Assembly (NCBI RefSeq): GCF_023278185.1
Contig: NZ_CP066356.1
Span: forward strand, 3,092,001-3,156,000
Direction of reading: 5' to 3'
Source of the DNA: Bradyrhizobium elkanii USDA 76
Lineage (GTDB): Bacteria; Pseudomonadota; Alphaproteobacteria; Rhizobiales; Xanthobacteraceae
DNA length: 64,000 nucleotides
Part shown: piece by piece, positions 26,487-33,954 of the stretch
Position numbering within the stretch: the stretch's first letter is position 1
Layout of the letters: every line of letters starts with the position of its first letter
Notes under the pieces: model-generated
What the model saw: the letters and a program-made list of their open reading frames with translations, nothing else
What the model was told of the DNA's origin: nothing
The model's database searches: none
Program-made: the position numbers and the translations under genes

Positions 26487-27014
26487 TTACTTCACCGGGA
26501 TGCTTTTCTGCTTCTGCACCTCGGGCGACTTTGGCAGCGAAACAGTCAGTATGCCGTTCCTGAAGGTCGCTTCGATCTTGTCGGCATCGACGCTGCCGGG
26601 GATCTGCAGCGACCGACGAAAAGAACCATAGCGACGCTCGGAGACGTAGCGATCCTTGGCCTTCTCTTCCTTCACGTCCTGCTTCTCGCCCTTGATCGTC
26701 AGCACGTCGTCGGAGAGCTGGAGGTCGATATTCTTGGCATCCAGGCCCGGAAGTTCGGCGGTGATTTCGAACGCCTTTTCCTTTTCGACGATATCGATCG
26801 CCGGCGTGACGCTAAAGCCGAGGTCGCGGCGCCAGAACGGCTCCATGTCCAACAGTGAACGGTAGGACGGCGCCTGCAGGAAGCCGGACTGGAAATCATG
26901 GAACAGCCGGTCAATCTGATTGCGCAGTGTTTCGAACGGTTGCCAGTTCTTAGCCGGCTGAGCAGCCGACGTCGACTCGGTCTTGATGGGCAACTTGATA
27001 GCTGCTTCTGTCAT
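26487..27014 (-). CDS. Hsp20/alpha-crystallin small heat-shock protein
   Basis: A 175-residue small heat-shock protein. A variable N-terminal arm contains FETLRNQIDRLFHDF. The alpha-crystallin domain starts around residue 68 (TPAIDIVEKEKAFEITAELPG) and ends with GILTVSLPKSP. The C-terminal anchor is KSIPVK, in place of a strict I-x-I. GGGAGA precedes the ATG at 27014, and the operator at 27070-27083 lies 55 bases upstream. It should hold unfolding proteins for refolding by the GroEL encoded next. Hsp20 (HspX) is the hallmark hypoxia protein of mycobacteria. Confidence 0.9.
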   Translation of the reverse strand: MTEAAIKLPIKTESTSAAQPAKNWQPFETLRNQIDRLFHDFQSGFLQAPSYRSLLDMEPFWRRDLGFSVTPAIDIVEKEKAFEITAELPGLDAKNIDLQLSDDVLTIKGEKQDVKEEKAKDRYVSERRYGSFRRSLQIPGSVDADKIEATFRNGILTVSLPKSPEVQKQKSIPVK

Positions 27015-27069
27015 GACAATCTCCCTTGTAGCTTTAAACAAAGGCTAGGCCTGATCAACTCCGGCTTCC

Positions 27070-27083
27070 TTGATGTCCCTCAA
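27070..27083. promoter_or_regulatory. FixK/FNR-type operator TTGATGTCCCTCAA
   Basis: Exact TTGA-N6-TCAA, 55 bases upstream of the hsp20 start (minus strand). Probably drives hsp20 and groEL. Confidence 0.8.
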
Positions 27084-27336
27084 ACTTCTTCCGCGCCGTT
27101 GACGGCCGCAACGCGAAGCTTTTCGAGCTTCTTCCAGAATTCGGACCAGCCGCCAGCAGCAGGTCCGGTGACGATCACAAGCACGAGCACGGCGGAGTCG
27201 CGATCTGGAAGAGAACACCGGCTTCCGGAATGGTCAGAAGGGTTGCCATGATCAGGGCGGTCGAAGCGAAAATTTCCCGGAAGACGAAGCGCCCGGCATA
27301 TGAAGAAAGGACGTCCCAACCTCCGCCGAATTGGCA

Positions 27337-27714
27337 ATGCGGCGCGATTTCAGGCTCCCGGGCTCCCATGTCTCGCACCGCTTCATTCACAACGTCCGTC
27401 GTTACCGAAAACTCCTCGAAGAAGAGACCAACGAGGATAGGCGGTCCATTATCCGCAGGCTTTTGGCCGACGAGGAGGCCAAAGAGATCAGGCCAGATCC
27501 CAAACGATCCGACGGCAGATCGAACCATTCTAGACCAAGGGCCGTCAATCGCGGTGATGTCGCCGGCATCAAGACGGGCAGCTCTGGGGGGACGATTGGT
27601 GCTTGGCGCGCCATTTCGGGCCAGGGCCCCTCATATAGTGAAGCTCCGGACGATAGGGGTGACGGACGTCTGCGATCAGGACGTCTGCGATCAGTTTGCG
27701 CCACTTCGCCTTGA
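27337..27714 (+). CDS. Possible small helical protein, weak
   Basis: An open frame whose middle (FIHNVRRYRKLLEEETNED, then RSIIRRLLADEEAKE) has the look of a short helical protein. The second half is low-quality and overlaps the better-supported minus-strand gene at 27569-27760. The ATG at 27337 has no clear ribosome binding site. It may be a remnant of a roughly 60-residue protein. No function is assigned. Confidence 0.3.
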   Translation: MRRDFRLPGSHVSHRFIHNVRRYRKLLEEETNEDRRSIIRRLLADEEAKEIRPDPKRSDGRSNHSRPRAVNRGDVAGIKTGSSGGTIGAWRAISGQGPSYSEAPDDRGDGRLRSGRLRSVCATSP

Positions 27715-27760
27715 AAGCGTTGAGGCTCGGACGAAGCGGTGGCGTTAGGTGGTAGGTCAT
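27569..27760 (-). CDS. Small protein of unknown function with an internal five-residue duplication
   Basis: A 63-residue ORF beginning MTYHLTPPLRPSLNAFKAKW. GAGGAG lies about seven bases before the ATG at 27760. Ten bases separate it from the stop of the preceding DUF6894-like gene on the same strand, so the two form a small operon. A perfect 15-base tandem repeat (GACGTCTGCGATCAG twice, about 27665-27694) produces an in-frame LIADV-LIADV duplication. No family is recognised. Confidence 0.5.
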   Translation of the reverse strand: MTYHLTPPLRPSLNAFKAKWRKLIADVLIADVRHPYRPELHYMRGPGPKWRAKHQSSPQSCPS

Positions 27761-27770
27761 GGCACGCTCC

Positions 27771-28004
27771 TCAATGCAGTTTGCCCAGCACGGAAGCAAA
27801 GGGCAGGGTTAGTATTTCGTCGCCGAGATCGTCGCTGACGTGCAGCACCCAGCTGCGCCAGTCTTCGGGGCCGGGACGCATGATGATCGAGCGCACCATG
27901 AGTTCCGCATATGCGCGTGCATCCGCCAGATCCATGAGGGCGGCCGCGCGCCCATCGACCAGCGATCCCTTGGCATTGAAATAGTGGAAGTAGACCTCGG
28001 TCAT
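27771..28004 (-). CDS. DUF6894-like small protein
   Basis: A 77-residue protein starting MTEVYFHYFNAKGSLVDG, with LMDLADARAYAELMV and ending SWVLHVSDDLGDEILTLPF. The short Tyr/Phe-rich first strand, the 'D-A-R-A-x-A' helix and the closing 'W-x-x-x-V-D-x-x-G-x-x-I/V-x-x-L-P-F' strand match DUF6894 proteins, abundant in rhizobia and of unknown function. GGGAGAAG precedes the ATG at 28004. First of a two-gene unit with 27569-27760. No FixK-type box was found upstream. A short block CCCTTAGG about 70 bases upstream is shared with the gene at 32451-32654. Confidence 0.6.
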   Translation of the reverse strand: MTEVYFHYFNAKGSLVDGRAAALMDLADARAYAELMVRSIIMRPGPEDWRSWVLHVSDDLGDEILTLPFASVLGKLH

Positions 28005-28185
28005 GGACTTCTCCCGAGCTGGATATTTGTTGAGATTAGTCCCGGCCCGATTAGTCGAAAATTCCGGTCGGTCACCTAAGGGCATTCACGGAGGATCAAC
28101 AGGCGCGGGCAGCACCTTCGTCCGATCAGCTAGCGGGAAAGTGGTCGCGCAAAGCGCGAAGGTGCTGACCTCGCTTGGATGCCAC

Positions 28186-28305
28186 ATGCTGTTGGTACGG
28201 CTCGCGGGCGGCGTCGTGCTTCAGATTGCGCTCAGTACAGCCGGCATTGCGATGCTGATCATCTTTGCGGCCTGGATTGGCAGCGCAGTTCGTCAGCGGC
28301 CCTGA
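28186..28305 (+). CDS. Possible 39-residue membrane peptide, weak
   Basis: The frame encodes one strongly hydrophobic stretch (GVVLQIALSTAGIAMLIIFA) followed by AAWIGSAVRQRP. That is a plausible membrane helix with a basic tail. There is no convincing ribosome binding site, and the frame is open further upstream, so it may be chance or a remnant. Confidence 0.25.
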   Translation: MLLVRLAGGVVLQIALSTAGIAMLIIFAAWIGSAVRQRP

Positions 28306-28507
28306 TTGTGCTGAAGGGCAAATAAGCTGATCCGGCACAAAGGCGGTAGCCAGCGCTTCGGGCGGGGGTTGACTGACACTCTCTCTGGATGACAACCTGG
28401 TACTAAACTGATTGTCGAGGAGTTTCGGGCCGACTACCGAGATCGTGCTGCATGAAAGCTCAGGAACCAAATGCTTGGTTGATCTCTGTGTGTGGGTTTA
28501 CGAGCCA

Positions 28508-28521
28508 TTGATGTACGTCAA
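28508..28521. promoter_or_regulatory. FixK/FNR-type operator TTGATGTACGTCAA
   Basis: Exact TTGA-N6-TCAA, 54 bases before the cytochrome c ATG at 28576. Class II spacing. Confidence 0.85.
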
Positions 28522-28575
28522 ATTGAGATGAGCCCACCGCCGCTAGACAAATTTATCCAAAGGCCAGGGCGCGAT

Positions 28576-29025
28576 ATGATGACCGGTTGCCTTAAGTCGT
28601 TTCTGATTGGCGGTCTGACCGCTATTGTCGCTGCGGCCGTTCATGCCGAGGATGCTGATGTCGGCAAGGCGGAATTTCAAGCTTCGTGCGCCAGCTGCCA
28701 TGGTGCGGATGGAAAGGGCAAAGGACCGGTCAGCGCGCAGCTGAAGGTGCCGCCTACCGATTTGACGACCTTGACGAAGAACAACAACGGGGTCTTTCCC
28801 ATAAGCGCCGTCTACGAAACTATCGACGGACGGAAGGCAATTTCCGCGCATGGCACTCATGAAATGCCCACTTGGGGAGAACGGTTCAACCCAGTCAAGA
28901 GCTTGCCTCACACCGTCGATCCTCCCTACGATGCGCTCGATCCTTCGCGGGATATGCGCGAAGTCGTCGTGCGCACACGCATCCTCGCCGTTATCGATTA
29001 CCTGAACCGCATTCAGCAGAAGTAG
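28576..29025 (+). CDS. Exported mono-heme cytochrome c
   Basis: A 149-residue protein with a signal peptide (KSFLIGGLTAIVAAAVHA, cut near AEDAD). It has one heme site C38-A-S-C41-H42 (CASCHGADGKGKGP) and a likely axial Met at about 97 (HEMPTWGERF). Class I cytochrome c fold, periplasmic, probably an electron carrier or an oxidase-associated subunit. The double ATG at 28576/28579 is chosen because it lies just before the signal peptide and at the canonical distance from the operator. FixK control of cytochromes is well established in rhizobia (fixNOQP), but this protein is not FixO or FixP. Confidence 0.85.
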   Translation: MMTGCLKSFLIGGLTAIVAAAVHAEDADVGKAEFQASCASCHGADGKGKGPVSAQLKVPPTDLTTLTKNNNGVFPISAVYETIDGRKAISAHGTHEMPTWGERFNPVKSLPHTVDPPYDALDPSRDMREVVVRTRILAVIDYLNRIQQK

Positions 29026-29138
29026 CGGTCGCGAAGGCATCGGGACGACCGTGCGGCCGCCGCGCTCGGCCGCAGCGACGTGATCTGCCGCAATGAATGG
29101 GCGCAGCCTGCGCGCATGAAGGCGAACTGCCCCTAACA

Positions 29139-29152
29139 TTGATCCTCATCAA
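29139..29152. promoter_or_regulatory. FixK/FNR-type operator TTGATCCTCATCAA
   Basis: Exact TTGA-N6-TCAA, 50 bases before the ATG at 29203. Probably serves that gene and the following protease-like gene. Confidence 0.8.
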
Positions 29153-29202
29153 GGCCGCTGCGAGCAGACTCGCTAGTAATATAGAGTAGCGGAGGATCAA
29201 CG

Positions 29203-29703
29203 ATGACCAGCATAGTGCTCGATGCCAAGCAGATTCAGAGTGCCCCGGCTCCCGTTCGTCTCTGGCTTGAGCAGCAGATATCGGCGGCTCTCGTTCCGGG
29301 ATCGGCAGCGGGTACGCAATTGCCGCGCTTGGTCGCCTGCACGGAAACTCAGGCGGCGAACCTTCTTAGTCGAATTAGGCAGGTGCCATCGGCTGTCGAA
29401 GTGTTCTTCGGGCTCGCCCATCCCGAGATCTCCTACGGATCGCCGCCAGTCGTGACTTTCCGACTCCTCGACCTTCAGCGTCGTGCCGGTTTGGAGAGCA
29501 TCACCAAGCTCCTGGAATGTCTCGACCACATCAATCGGGCGTTTGCGGAAATGTGTGACGATCCGGCAGCGCGGCTCTGCGATTTTGACGCCGCGGGGCA
29601 TTGCTCGACTCTGCCAACCACCCAGAACAGTATTGTTGCATTGTGGAAGGCAATCATTGCGGCGGAACGGCCTGGCGTGCTGCCGATCGCCGCAGCCGAA
29701 TAG
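29203..29703 (+). CDS. Protein of unknown function, low-oxygen operator upstream
   Basis: A 166-residue soluble protein starting MTSIVLDAKQIQSAPAPVR, without membrane segment or signal peptide. Segments include VEVFFGLAHPEISYG, SITKLLECLDHINRAFAEMC and CDFDAAGHCSTLP. I recognise no domain; the two Cys in C-x7-C might bind metal but this is speculation. A GGAGG-type ribosome binding site lies upstream. The exported protease-like gene begins 15 bases after its stop, so the two form an operon under the operator at 29139. Confidence 0.65.
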   Translation: MTSIVLDAKQIQSAPAPVRLWLEQQISAALVPGSAAGTQLPRLVACTETQAANLLSRIRQVPSAVEVFFGLAHPEISYGSPPVVTFRLLDLQRRAGLESITKLLECLDHINRAFAEMCDDPAARLCDFDAAGHCSTLPTTQNSIVALWKAIIAAERPGVLPIAAAE

Positions 29704-29718
29704 GCGGGGCGGGCGCCA

Positions 29719-30495
29719 ATGGACCCGAGAAGACCCTGCCGCAAATTGGTGTGGACGTGGTCCGGCCGCCGATCGTCATTCATCGCCCTTATGACGTGGA
29801 TGCTCCTAGTCTGGCTTGGGCCGGTGCAAGCAGGGGAAATCCGGGACGTGCAATCGCTTGCGCCCCTCGTGGGCAAGGTCGTCCAAAGTGTCGTCGGCAT
29901 AAAGGCCACTACGGAAACGGCGCCGGCTTCCCGCTCGATGGCCCTTGGGCCTGCGTCTCCCGGCGGACCGTCTCTCACGGCGAAAGAGGTGTATGGTGCA
30001 GGCGTCATCATCAAGGCGGAGCCCGGATTGATCGTAACAAGCAATCATCTGATTCGCGGCGCCGAGACACTTGCGGTCCGATTGCCGGATGGGCGTCAGC
30101 TTGATGCCAAGTTCGTGGTGGCCGACGAGCGGTATGGCCTGGCGATGCTGAGGATTTCGGCGTCCGGCCTGACCGCAGCCCGCATCGGTCGGTCGATCGA
30201 CGCCGAGCCCGGCGATTTCGTCCTTGCCGTCGGTGGCTCCTCGGGATCCGCTCCGAGCGTCAGCTTCGGCATCGTCAGCGCTCTGCATCGTTCGCGGCCT
30301 GGAATCCCCTGCCAGGATCTCATTCAGACCGACGCCTTGCTGGACCGCGGCAGTTCAGGCGGAGCGCTGTTCAATCTGCGGGGCGAAGTGATCGGCATTG
30401 TTGCCGCCGGCGCCGATGAAACCGAATCCGGGCGAGCCTTTGGCCTCGCGATTCCCTCGGATGCCATCGATCGCCTCTACGTCAGAATGAATTAG
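29719..30495 (+). CDS. Exported trypsin-like (HtrA-fold) protein lacking the catalytic Asp
   Basis: A 258-residue protein with an N-terminal hydrophobic segment (FIALMTWMLLVWLGPVQAG) and one HtrA-type protease domain, no PDZ domain. The catalytic His is present (VTSNHLI, H110) and the Ser site is RGSSGGALFN (S213). Where HtrA proteins have D-I/L-A-L, the sequence reads RYGLAML, with Gly140 at the position of the catalytic Asp. It may be an inactive or altered protease that binds unfolded proteins in the periplasm. It follows the unknown gene by 15 bases and is presumably co-transcribed with it. Confidence 0.75.
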   Translation: MDPRRPCRKLVWTWSGRRSSFIALMTWMLLVWLGPVQAGEIRDVQSLAPLVGKVVQSVVGIKATTETAPASRSMALGPASPGGPSLTAKEVYGAGVIIKAEPGLIVTSNHLIRGAETLAVRLPDGRQLDAKFVVADERYGLAMLRISASGLTAARIGRSIDAEPGDFVLAVGGSSGSAPSVSFGIVSALHRSRPGIPCQDLIQTDALLDRGSSGGALFNLRGEVIGIVAAGADETESGRAFGLAIPSDAIDRLYVRMN

Positions 30496-30594
30496 GCGTT
30501 CCGCGGGATCGCGGATCGCTTTATGGTACGACCGATCTGACTAGCAGGCTGAATGGTAGCTGCTCAGTGATCGTGCGGGACACTTCGTAAAGGG

Positions 30595-30882
30595 GATCGC
30601 CTCCGGTCAGAGGGGGCCGTCGAGCCGACGAACTGGCACGAACTCGAGGAGTATCGGTTTACAAAGCGGGTTGCGCGGGCCGCGGAGGAGATCATCCGGA
30701 GTGGAAAGGCGACGGCGCTTGTCATCGTCGCTCCGCCGCGCACGCCGGCCGAACTTCGGGCGACGCTGCATCCCGACGTCAAGCGCCATATCATTGCAGA
30801 GATTCCCAAGGATCTGACGAAGCTTGCTGTCCGGGAACTCGTAAAGCACGTCGTGGAAGCGCTTGCGTCTCCCATGCGATAG
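30595..30882 (+). pseudogene. 5'-truncated host-attachment family gene
   Basis: A 95-codon frame with no start codon, reading EPTNWHELEEYRFTKRVARA, ALVIVAPPRTPAELRATLH and EIPKDLTKLAVREL. It is collinear with residues about 67-150 of the intact protein at 47072-47524 (ESPNWHDIEEHRFTKQ, VIVAPPRTLGELRM, EIPKDLTKLPVWEI). The first 65 or so codons are missing. A relic of a second copy. Confidence 0.8.
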
Positions 30883-31042
30883 TGCGCTGCGAAGCCAAGG
30901 CTGTAATGCGCGGAGGCTTGACGTGCTCGTGTCTTGGTGGGCTGGCGCCGCTGGCTGCTCGACGGAAGCGAGCGAACCGATTGCCAAGCGAATCAACGGG
31001 CTGAGACGTCCATCGATCGTTCGGTCGAATCCAGTCCTGCAG

Positions 31043-31056
31043 TTGATCGAGCGCAA
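31043..31056. promoter_or_regulatory. FixK-type operator TTGATCGAGCGCAA
   Basis: Matches TTGA-N6-GCAA, the relaxed FixK2 form. It ends 58 bases before the BON gene ATG at 31115. Confidence 0.6.
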
Positions 31057-31114
31057 AGCAATGTTAGGCGGTCGGCGGTTCATTGTGGCTTCCGATCAAA
31101 CAATGGAGGCCGCC

Positions 31115-31762
31115 ATGACGGCACTGCAATTGCGTCAGGATGTACTGGACGAGCTGGAGTTCGAGCCGAGCGTGGACGCTGCCCATATTGGTGTGATGGC
31201 GGAAGGCGGCGTCGTCACGCTCAGCGGCTACGTCAAAACGTATCTTGAGAAGCTCTCGGCGATCTCGGCGGCGCGGCGGGTCAAGGGCGTCAAGGCGATC
31301 GCGGACGAAATCGACGTTCGCGCGCCGAGCGACAAGAAGACCGCCGACGATGAAATTGCAAAACGGGCGCTCGACATCCTCGCCTGGGACACGGTCGTGC
31401 CGGCGGGCGTCACCGTTCTGGTTCGTGACGGCTGGGTCACGCTGTCGGGAAACGTCGACTGGTATTTCCAGAAGCGGGCGGCGGAGCATGACGTGGGAAA
31501 GCTTTCCGGCATTCGCGGCATCAGCAACAATATCCAGGTCGCGCCGCGCATCAAGGCTGAGAACGTCAAGGCCAAGATCGAGGGCGCGTTGAAGCGGCGC
31601 GCCGAGACGCAGGCAAGGGCGGTCCGGGTCTCCGTTCGAGACAACGACTGCATTGTTCTCGAGGGCATGGTTGGCAACTGGCAGGAACGGCGTGCGATCG
31701 AAAACGCCGCCTGGTCCGCACCTGGCGTTCACTCGGTTGAGGACAGGCTAACGGTTGGCTGA
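31115..31762 (+). CDS. Triple BON-domain protein
   Basis: A 215-residue protein with three BON domains: residues 1-75 (LRQDVLDELEFEP, GVVTLSGYVKTYLEK), 80-145 (ALDILAWDTVVPAG, DGWVTLSGNVDW) and 148-215 (ALKRRAETQARAVRV, VLEGMVGNWQERRAIENAAW). BON domains bind phospholipid or help maintain the envelope. There is no signal peptide, so it may act at the inner face of the membrane or in the cytoplasm, as in rhizobial homologues. GGAGG precedes the ATG. A chimeric copy of its first 27 codons and its promoter region occurs at 47780-47930, and a C-terminal remnant follows at 31829. Confidence 0.85.
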   Translation: MTALQLRQDVLDELEFEPSVDAAHIGVMAEGGVVTLSGYVKTYLEKLSAISAARRVKGVKAIADEIDVRAPSDKKTADDEIAKRALDILAWDTVVPAGVTVLVRDGWVTLSGNVDWYFQKRAAEHDVGKLSGIRGISNNIQVAPRIKAENVKAKIEGALKRRAETQARAVRVSVRDNDCIVLEGMVGNWQERRAIENAAWSAPGVHSVEDRLTVG

Positions 31763-31828
31763 ACTCCTGTGGTTGGTGGCAGGATGGCCGGGGATTGGCC
31801 TTCCTGCGACCACGATCGGCAAGGAGAG

Positions 31829-31921
31829 GTGGACAGTTGGCGCGACCGGAGCGCCGCCGAGCATGCGGCCTGGTCTGTTCCGGGCGTGATGTCGGTCGAC
31901 GATCTGATCGTCGTTCGCTGA
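31829..31921 (+). pseudogene. BON-domain C-terminal remnant
   Basis: Thirty codons reading SWRDRSAAEHAAWSVPGV, then MSVDDLIVVR and a stop. This matches NWQERRAIENAAWSAPGV and HSVEDRLTVG, the end of the neighbouring triple-BON protein. It marks a partial tandem duplication. Confidence 0.6.
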
Positions 31922-32104
31922 CCGCTGGCGCGGACGGAGAGCGTCGAGCTTCAAAGAATCAGTCGAGTTTGACCTCGATCCGACTGGACGCGACGGGTAA
32001 ATGATTATCTTCGTCGCGTTTCTTACACGGCGCATCGACCGGCACGAATGGCGGCACGGGCGAGGACACCGTCGGGCTGTACGAATTAGCTCGTCTAGGC
32101 CAGG

Positions 32105-32314
32105 TTATGACCGTGCAATCCAACGATCGCCTTGCTTGACATAAGATCGCTTGACCGCCGCCCATGCAGTCCTGTGACCGATCTCCTCTTGCCTCGGATC
32201 ACCGCGGTGAGCTGCGTAGCTATGATTGAAGGCTTCACGATAGATATCTTGGGCGTGCGGCGGCAGGTGACTGCGTATCGGAAGCGGAAGGTCGTTGTTC
32301 GACTGGTAAGGCAT
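32105..32314 (-). CDS. chaB: ChaB-family protein
   Basis: A 69-residue protein starting MPYQSNNDLPLPIRSHLP. HAQDIYREAFNHSYAA and HRTAWAAVKRSYVKQGD follow, the complete ChaB fold. ChaB was named as a regulator of the ChaA cation antiporter, but its biochemical role is unsettled, and no chaA is nearby. The start at 32314 gives the standard N-terminus; the frame remains open to 32353 but those extra residues are not family-like. No FixK-type site was found upstream. The final Trp (GDRWIARS) is family-typical. Confidence 0.85.
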   Translation of the reverse strand: MPYQSNNDLPLPIRSHLPPHAQDIYREAFNHSYAAHRGDPRQEEIGHRTAWAAVKRSYVKQGDRWIARS

Positions 32315-32450
32315 ATACAGCTCTGCTGGCACCTCGCCCCACGTCCCGCGCATGTCCGGAAAAAATGCCCCGGATGCACGAGCGATTAGGGGCAGTTGGG
32401 AGCTTTGGAAGACCCATAGCGGATCGGCTCTATGCGTTTAAAGGTCGACG

Positions 32451-32654
32451 CTACCTCAAATCGGCAACGGCAACGGGATTGAGATCGTCGGGTGCGAGAG
32501 AAAGATGGACTGTGGTTTTGGGACGCAAGCTGTTGATGCCGGAGACGCTACGACCATGTAACCCGCCAATCGTCACTGCGATGCCAGCAACTGCCGCGAG
32601 CACGACGATCTTCCTATGGGTCGTGCGGTCTGCCGCGTGGAAAGTATGATTCAT
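32451..32654 (-). CDS. Small single-pass membrane or exported protein
   Basis: A 67-residue protein. A charged start (MNHTFHAADRTTHRK) is followed by one hydrophobic helix (IVVLAAVAGIAVTIGGL) and a polar C-terminal half (RPKTTVHLSLAPDDL). It could be a membrane anchor or an uncleaved signal. GGAG lies seven bases before the ATG at 32654. No domain is recognised. A CCCTTAGG-containing block about 55-85 bases upstream resembles one before the DUF6894-like gene at 27771-28004, suggesting a shared regulator different from FixK. Confidence 0.6.
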   Translation of the reverse strand: MNHTFHAADRTTHRKIVVLAAVAGIAVTIGGLHGRSVSGINSLRPKTTVHLSLAPDDLNPVAVADLR

Positions 32655-32967
32655 GGCCAGCTCCTTCACATAAAGCTTGCCTTGGGATCCCGCGCCTGAA
32701 AATTTGGGATCGTTCCCTAAGGGCTCTTGCGGAGGAGCTGACAGCTCGCCAAACTGCCTTGCAGCAACGAAGACTACAAAAGTTGCAGGGTCTGTTGATC
32801 CAATTCAGCCTGGCCTGCCGTTCGCGACGATCAAACCGGGCGCGCCATGGCTCGATGCCGTTCACACGTTGCTGGAACCCGGCCAGCGCTGTCTGCGTGT
32901 ACCTGGATGTGAAACCGCGCCTGGTGAAGTCGCCTCGCAAGGCCGCTTCTTGAATTCACCGCGCCGA
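32655..32967. other. Intergenic stretch without a supportable gene
   Basis: Apart from the upstream block of the small gene (about 32700-32745), neither strand shows a recognisable protein or an operator match. The USP gene ends at its right edge. Confidence 0.4.
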
Positions 32968-33804
32968 TCAATGCGACATGGGCGTCGGGAGCGGCATGCT
33001 TTGCAGCATCTCGCGCGTGACCCCTCCGAGAAACCTTTCCTGGAAGCGTGAATGGCCGTAGCCGCCCATCACCAGAAGATCCAGTCTCTGGTCCGCCGCG
33101 ACCGAGAGAAGGGCCGGTTGAATTTCTGAATGCTGTGCGCAAACCTTCACGATTTTCGCTGACAGGGGCGCCCGTGCCAGGTGCTGGACCAGCCGCTCCG
33201 GACTAGCCTCATCGGGTATAGTTTCCGAGTCATCAATAGTCGCAATGGTGATGGCTTCTGCATTCTTGAGCAACGGCATTGCATCCCGCAACGCGCGGCT
33301 GGCGAGGCGGCTCCCATCCCAACAGATACCGATGCGTCGTGGCGAGAGCGGCCCCCGGAACGTGTGGGGCATGAACAGCACGGGGCCACCCGACTGAAAC
33401 AGGATTTCCGTCGAGAGATCGTTATCGAACGTAGACCGTTCGAAATCGGGCTGGGATACGATGGTCAGATCGTGGAGTCGTGCGGCGGCGGATGCGAACG
33501 CGACGGCCTCCGCGGGAATTGCGCTCATGGTACGGCACGTGTAGGCGAGACCCGTCTTCCCGACCTCGTTTTCAAACACGTTGATCGCGGTCTCTGCGCG
33601 CTCCATGGCACGAAGCCGCTCTTCCTCAAAAATGGTCGGGGTCGCAGGAGATACGACTGCCGCGATCGGGATGTTGGCCGGCTCATAGCCTATTGCCAAC
33701 GCGGCAATGTGTGCGCTGCAAGCGTCGGCAAGGGAAATGGAGCCATCCACGACGGGTCGGACCGGCCGTTCAGACGGGATCAGAACCAGCATATTCCGGA
33801 ACAT
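32968..33804 (-). CDS. Universal stress protein, two-domain type
   Basis: A 278-residue protein with two UspA-like domains. It starts MFRNMLVLIPSERPVRP; the second domain begins near PRRIGICWDGSRLASRAL and carries the nucleotide signature LLVMGGYGHSRFQERFLGG. Same length and layout as the protein at 7273-8109, with which it is clearly paralogous. GGAG lies before the ATG at 33804. The only operator-like sequence upstream is TTGATCCATGTCAG at 33876-33889, one mismatch from the consensus. Confidence 0.85.
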   Translation of the reverse strand: MFRNMLVLIPSERPVRPVVDGSISLADACSAHIAALAIGYEPANIPIAAVVSPATPTIFEEERLRAMERAETAINVFENEVGKTGLAYTCRTMSAIPAEAVAFASAAARLHDLTIVSQPDFERSTFDNDLSTEILFQSGGPVLFMPHTFRGPLSPRRIGICWDGSRLASRALRDAMPLLKNAEAITIATIDDSETIPDEASPERLVQHLARAPLSAKIVKVCAQHSEIQPALLSVAADQRLDLLVMGGYGHSRFQERFLGGVTREMLQSMPLPTPMSH

Positions 33805-33875
33805 AAGGTGCTCCTTCCAGCGTGTGTGACGACTATCTATCTTGAACTCTTAACCAGCAGCCGGGCAGTCGCGTA

Positions 33876-33889
33876 TTGATCCATGTCAG
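33876..33889. promoter_or_regulatory. Near-match FixK site TTGATCCATGTCAG
   Basis: One mismatch (final G for A) from TTGA-N6-TCAA, 71 bases upstream of the USP start at 33804. It may be weak or decayed. Confidence 0.35.
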
Positions 33890-33954
33890 GGCGCGGGCGC
33901 CGCTAACTCAAAGGCGGAGTCGACAAGGGTCGCGATTTTCGCAGGTTGCCGCCG

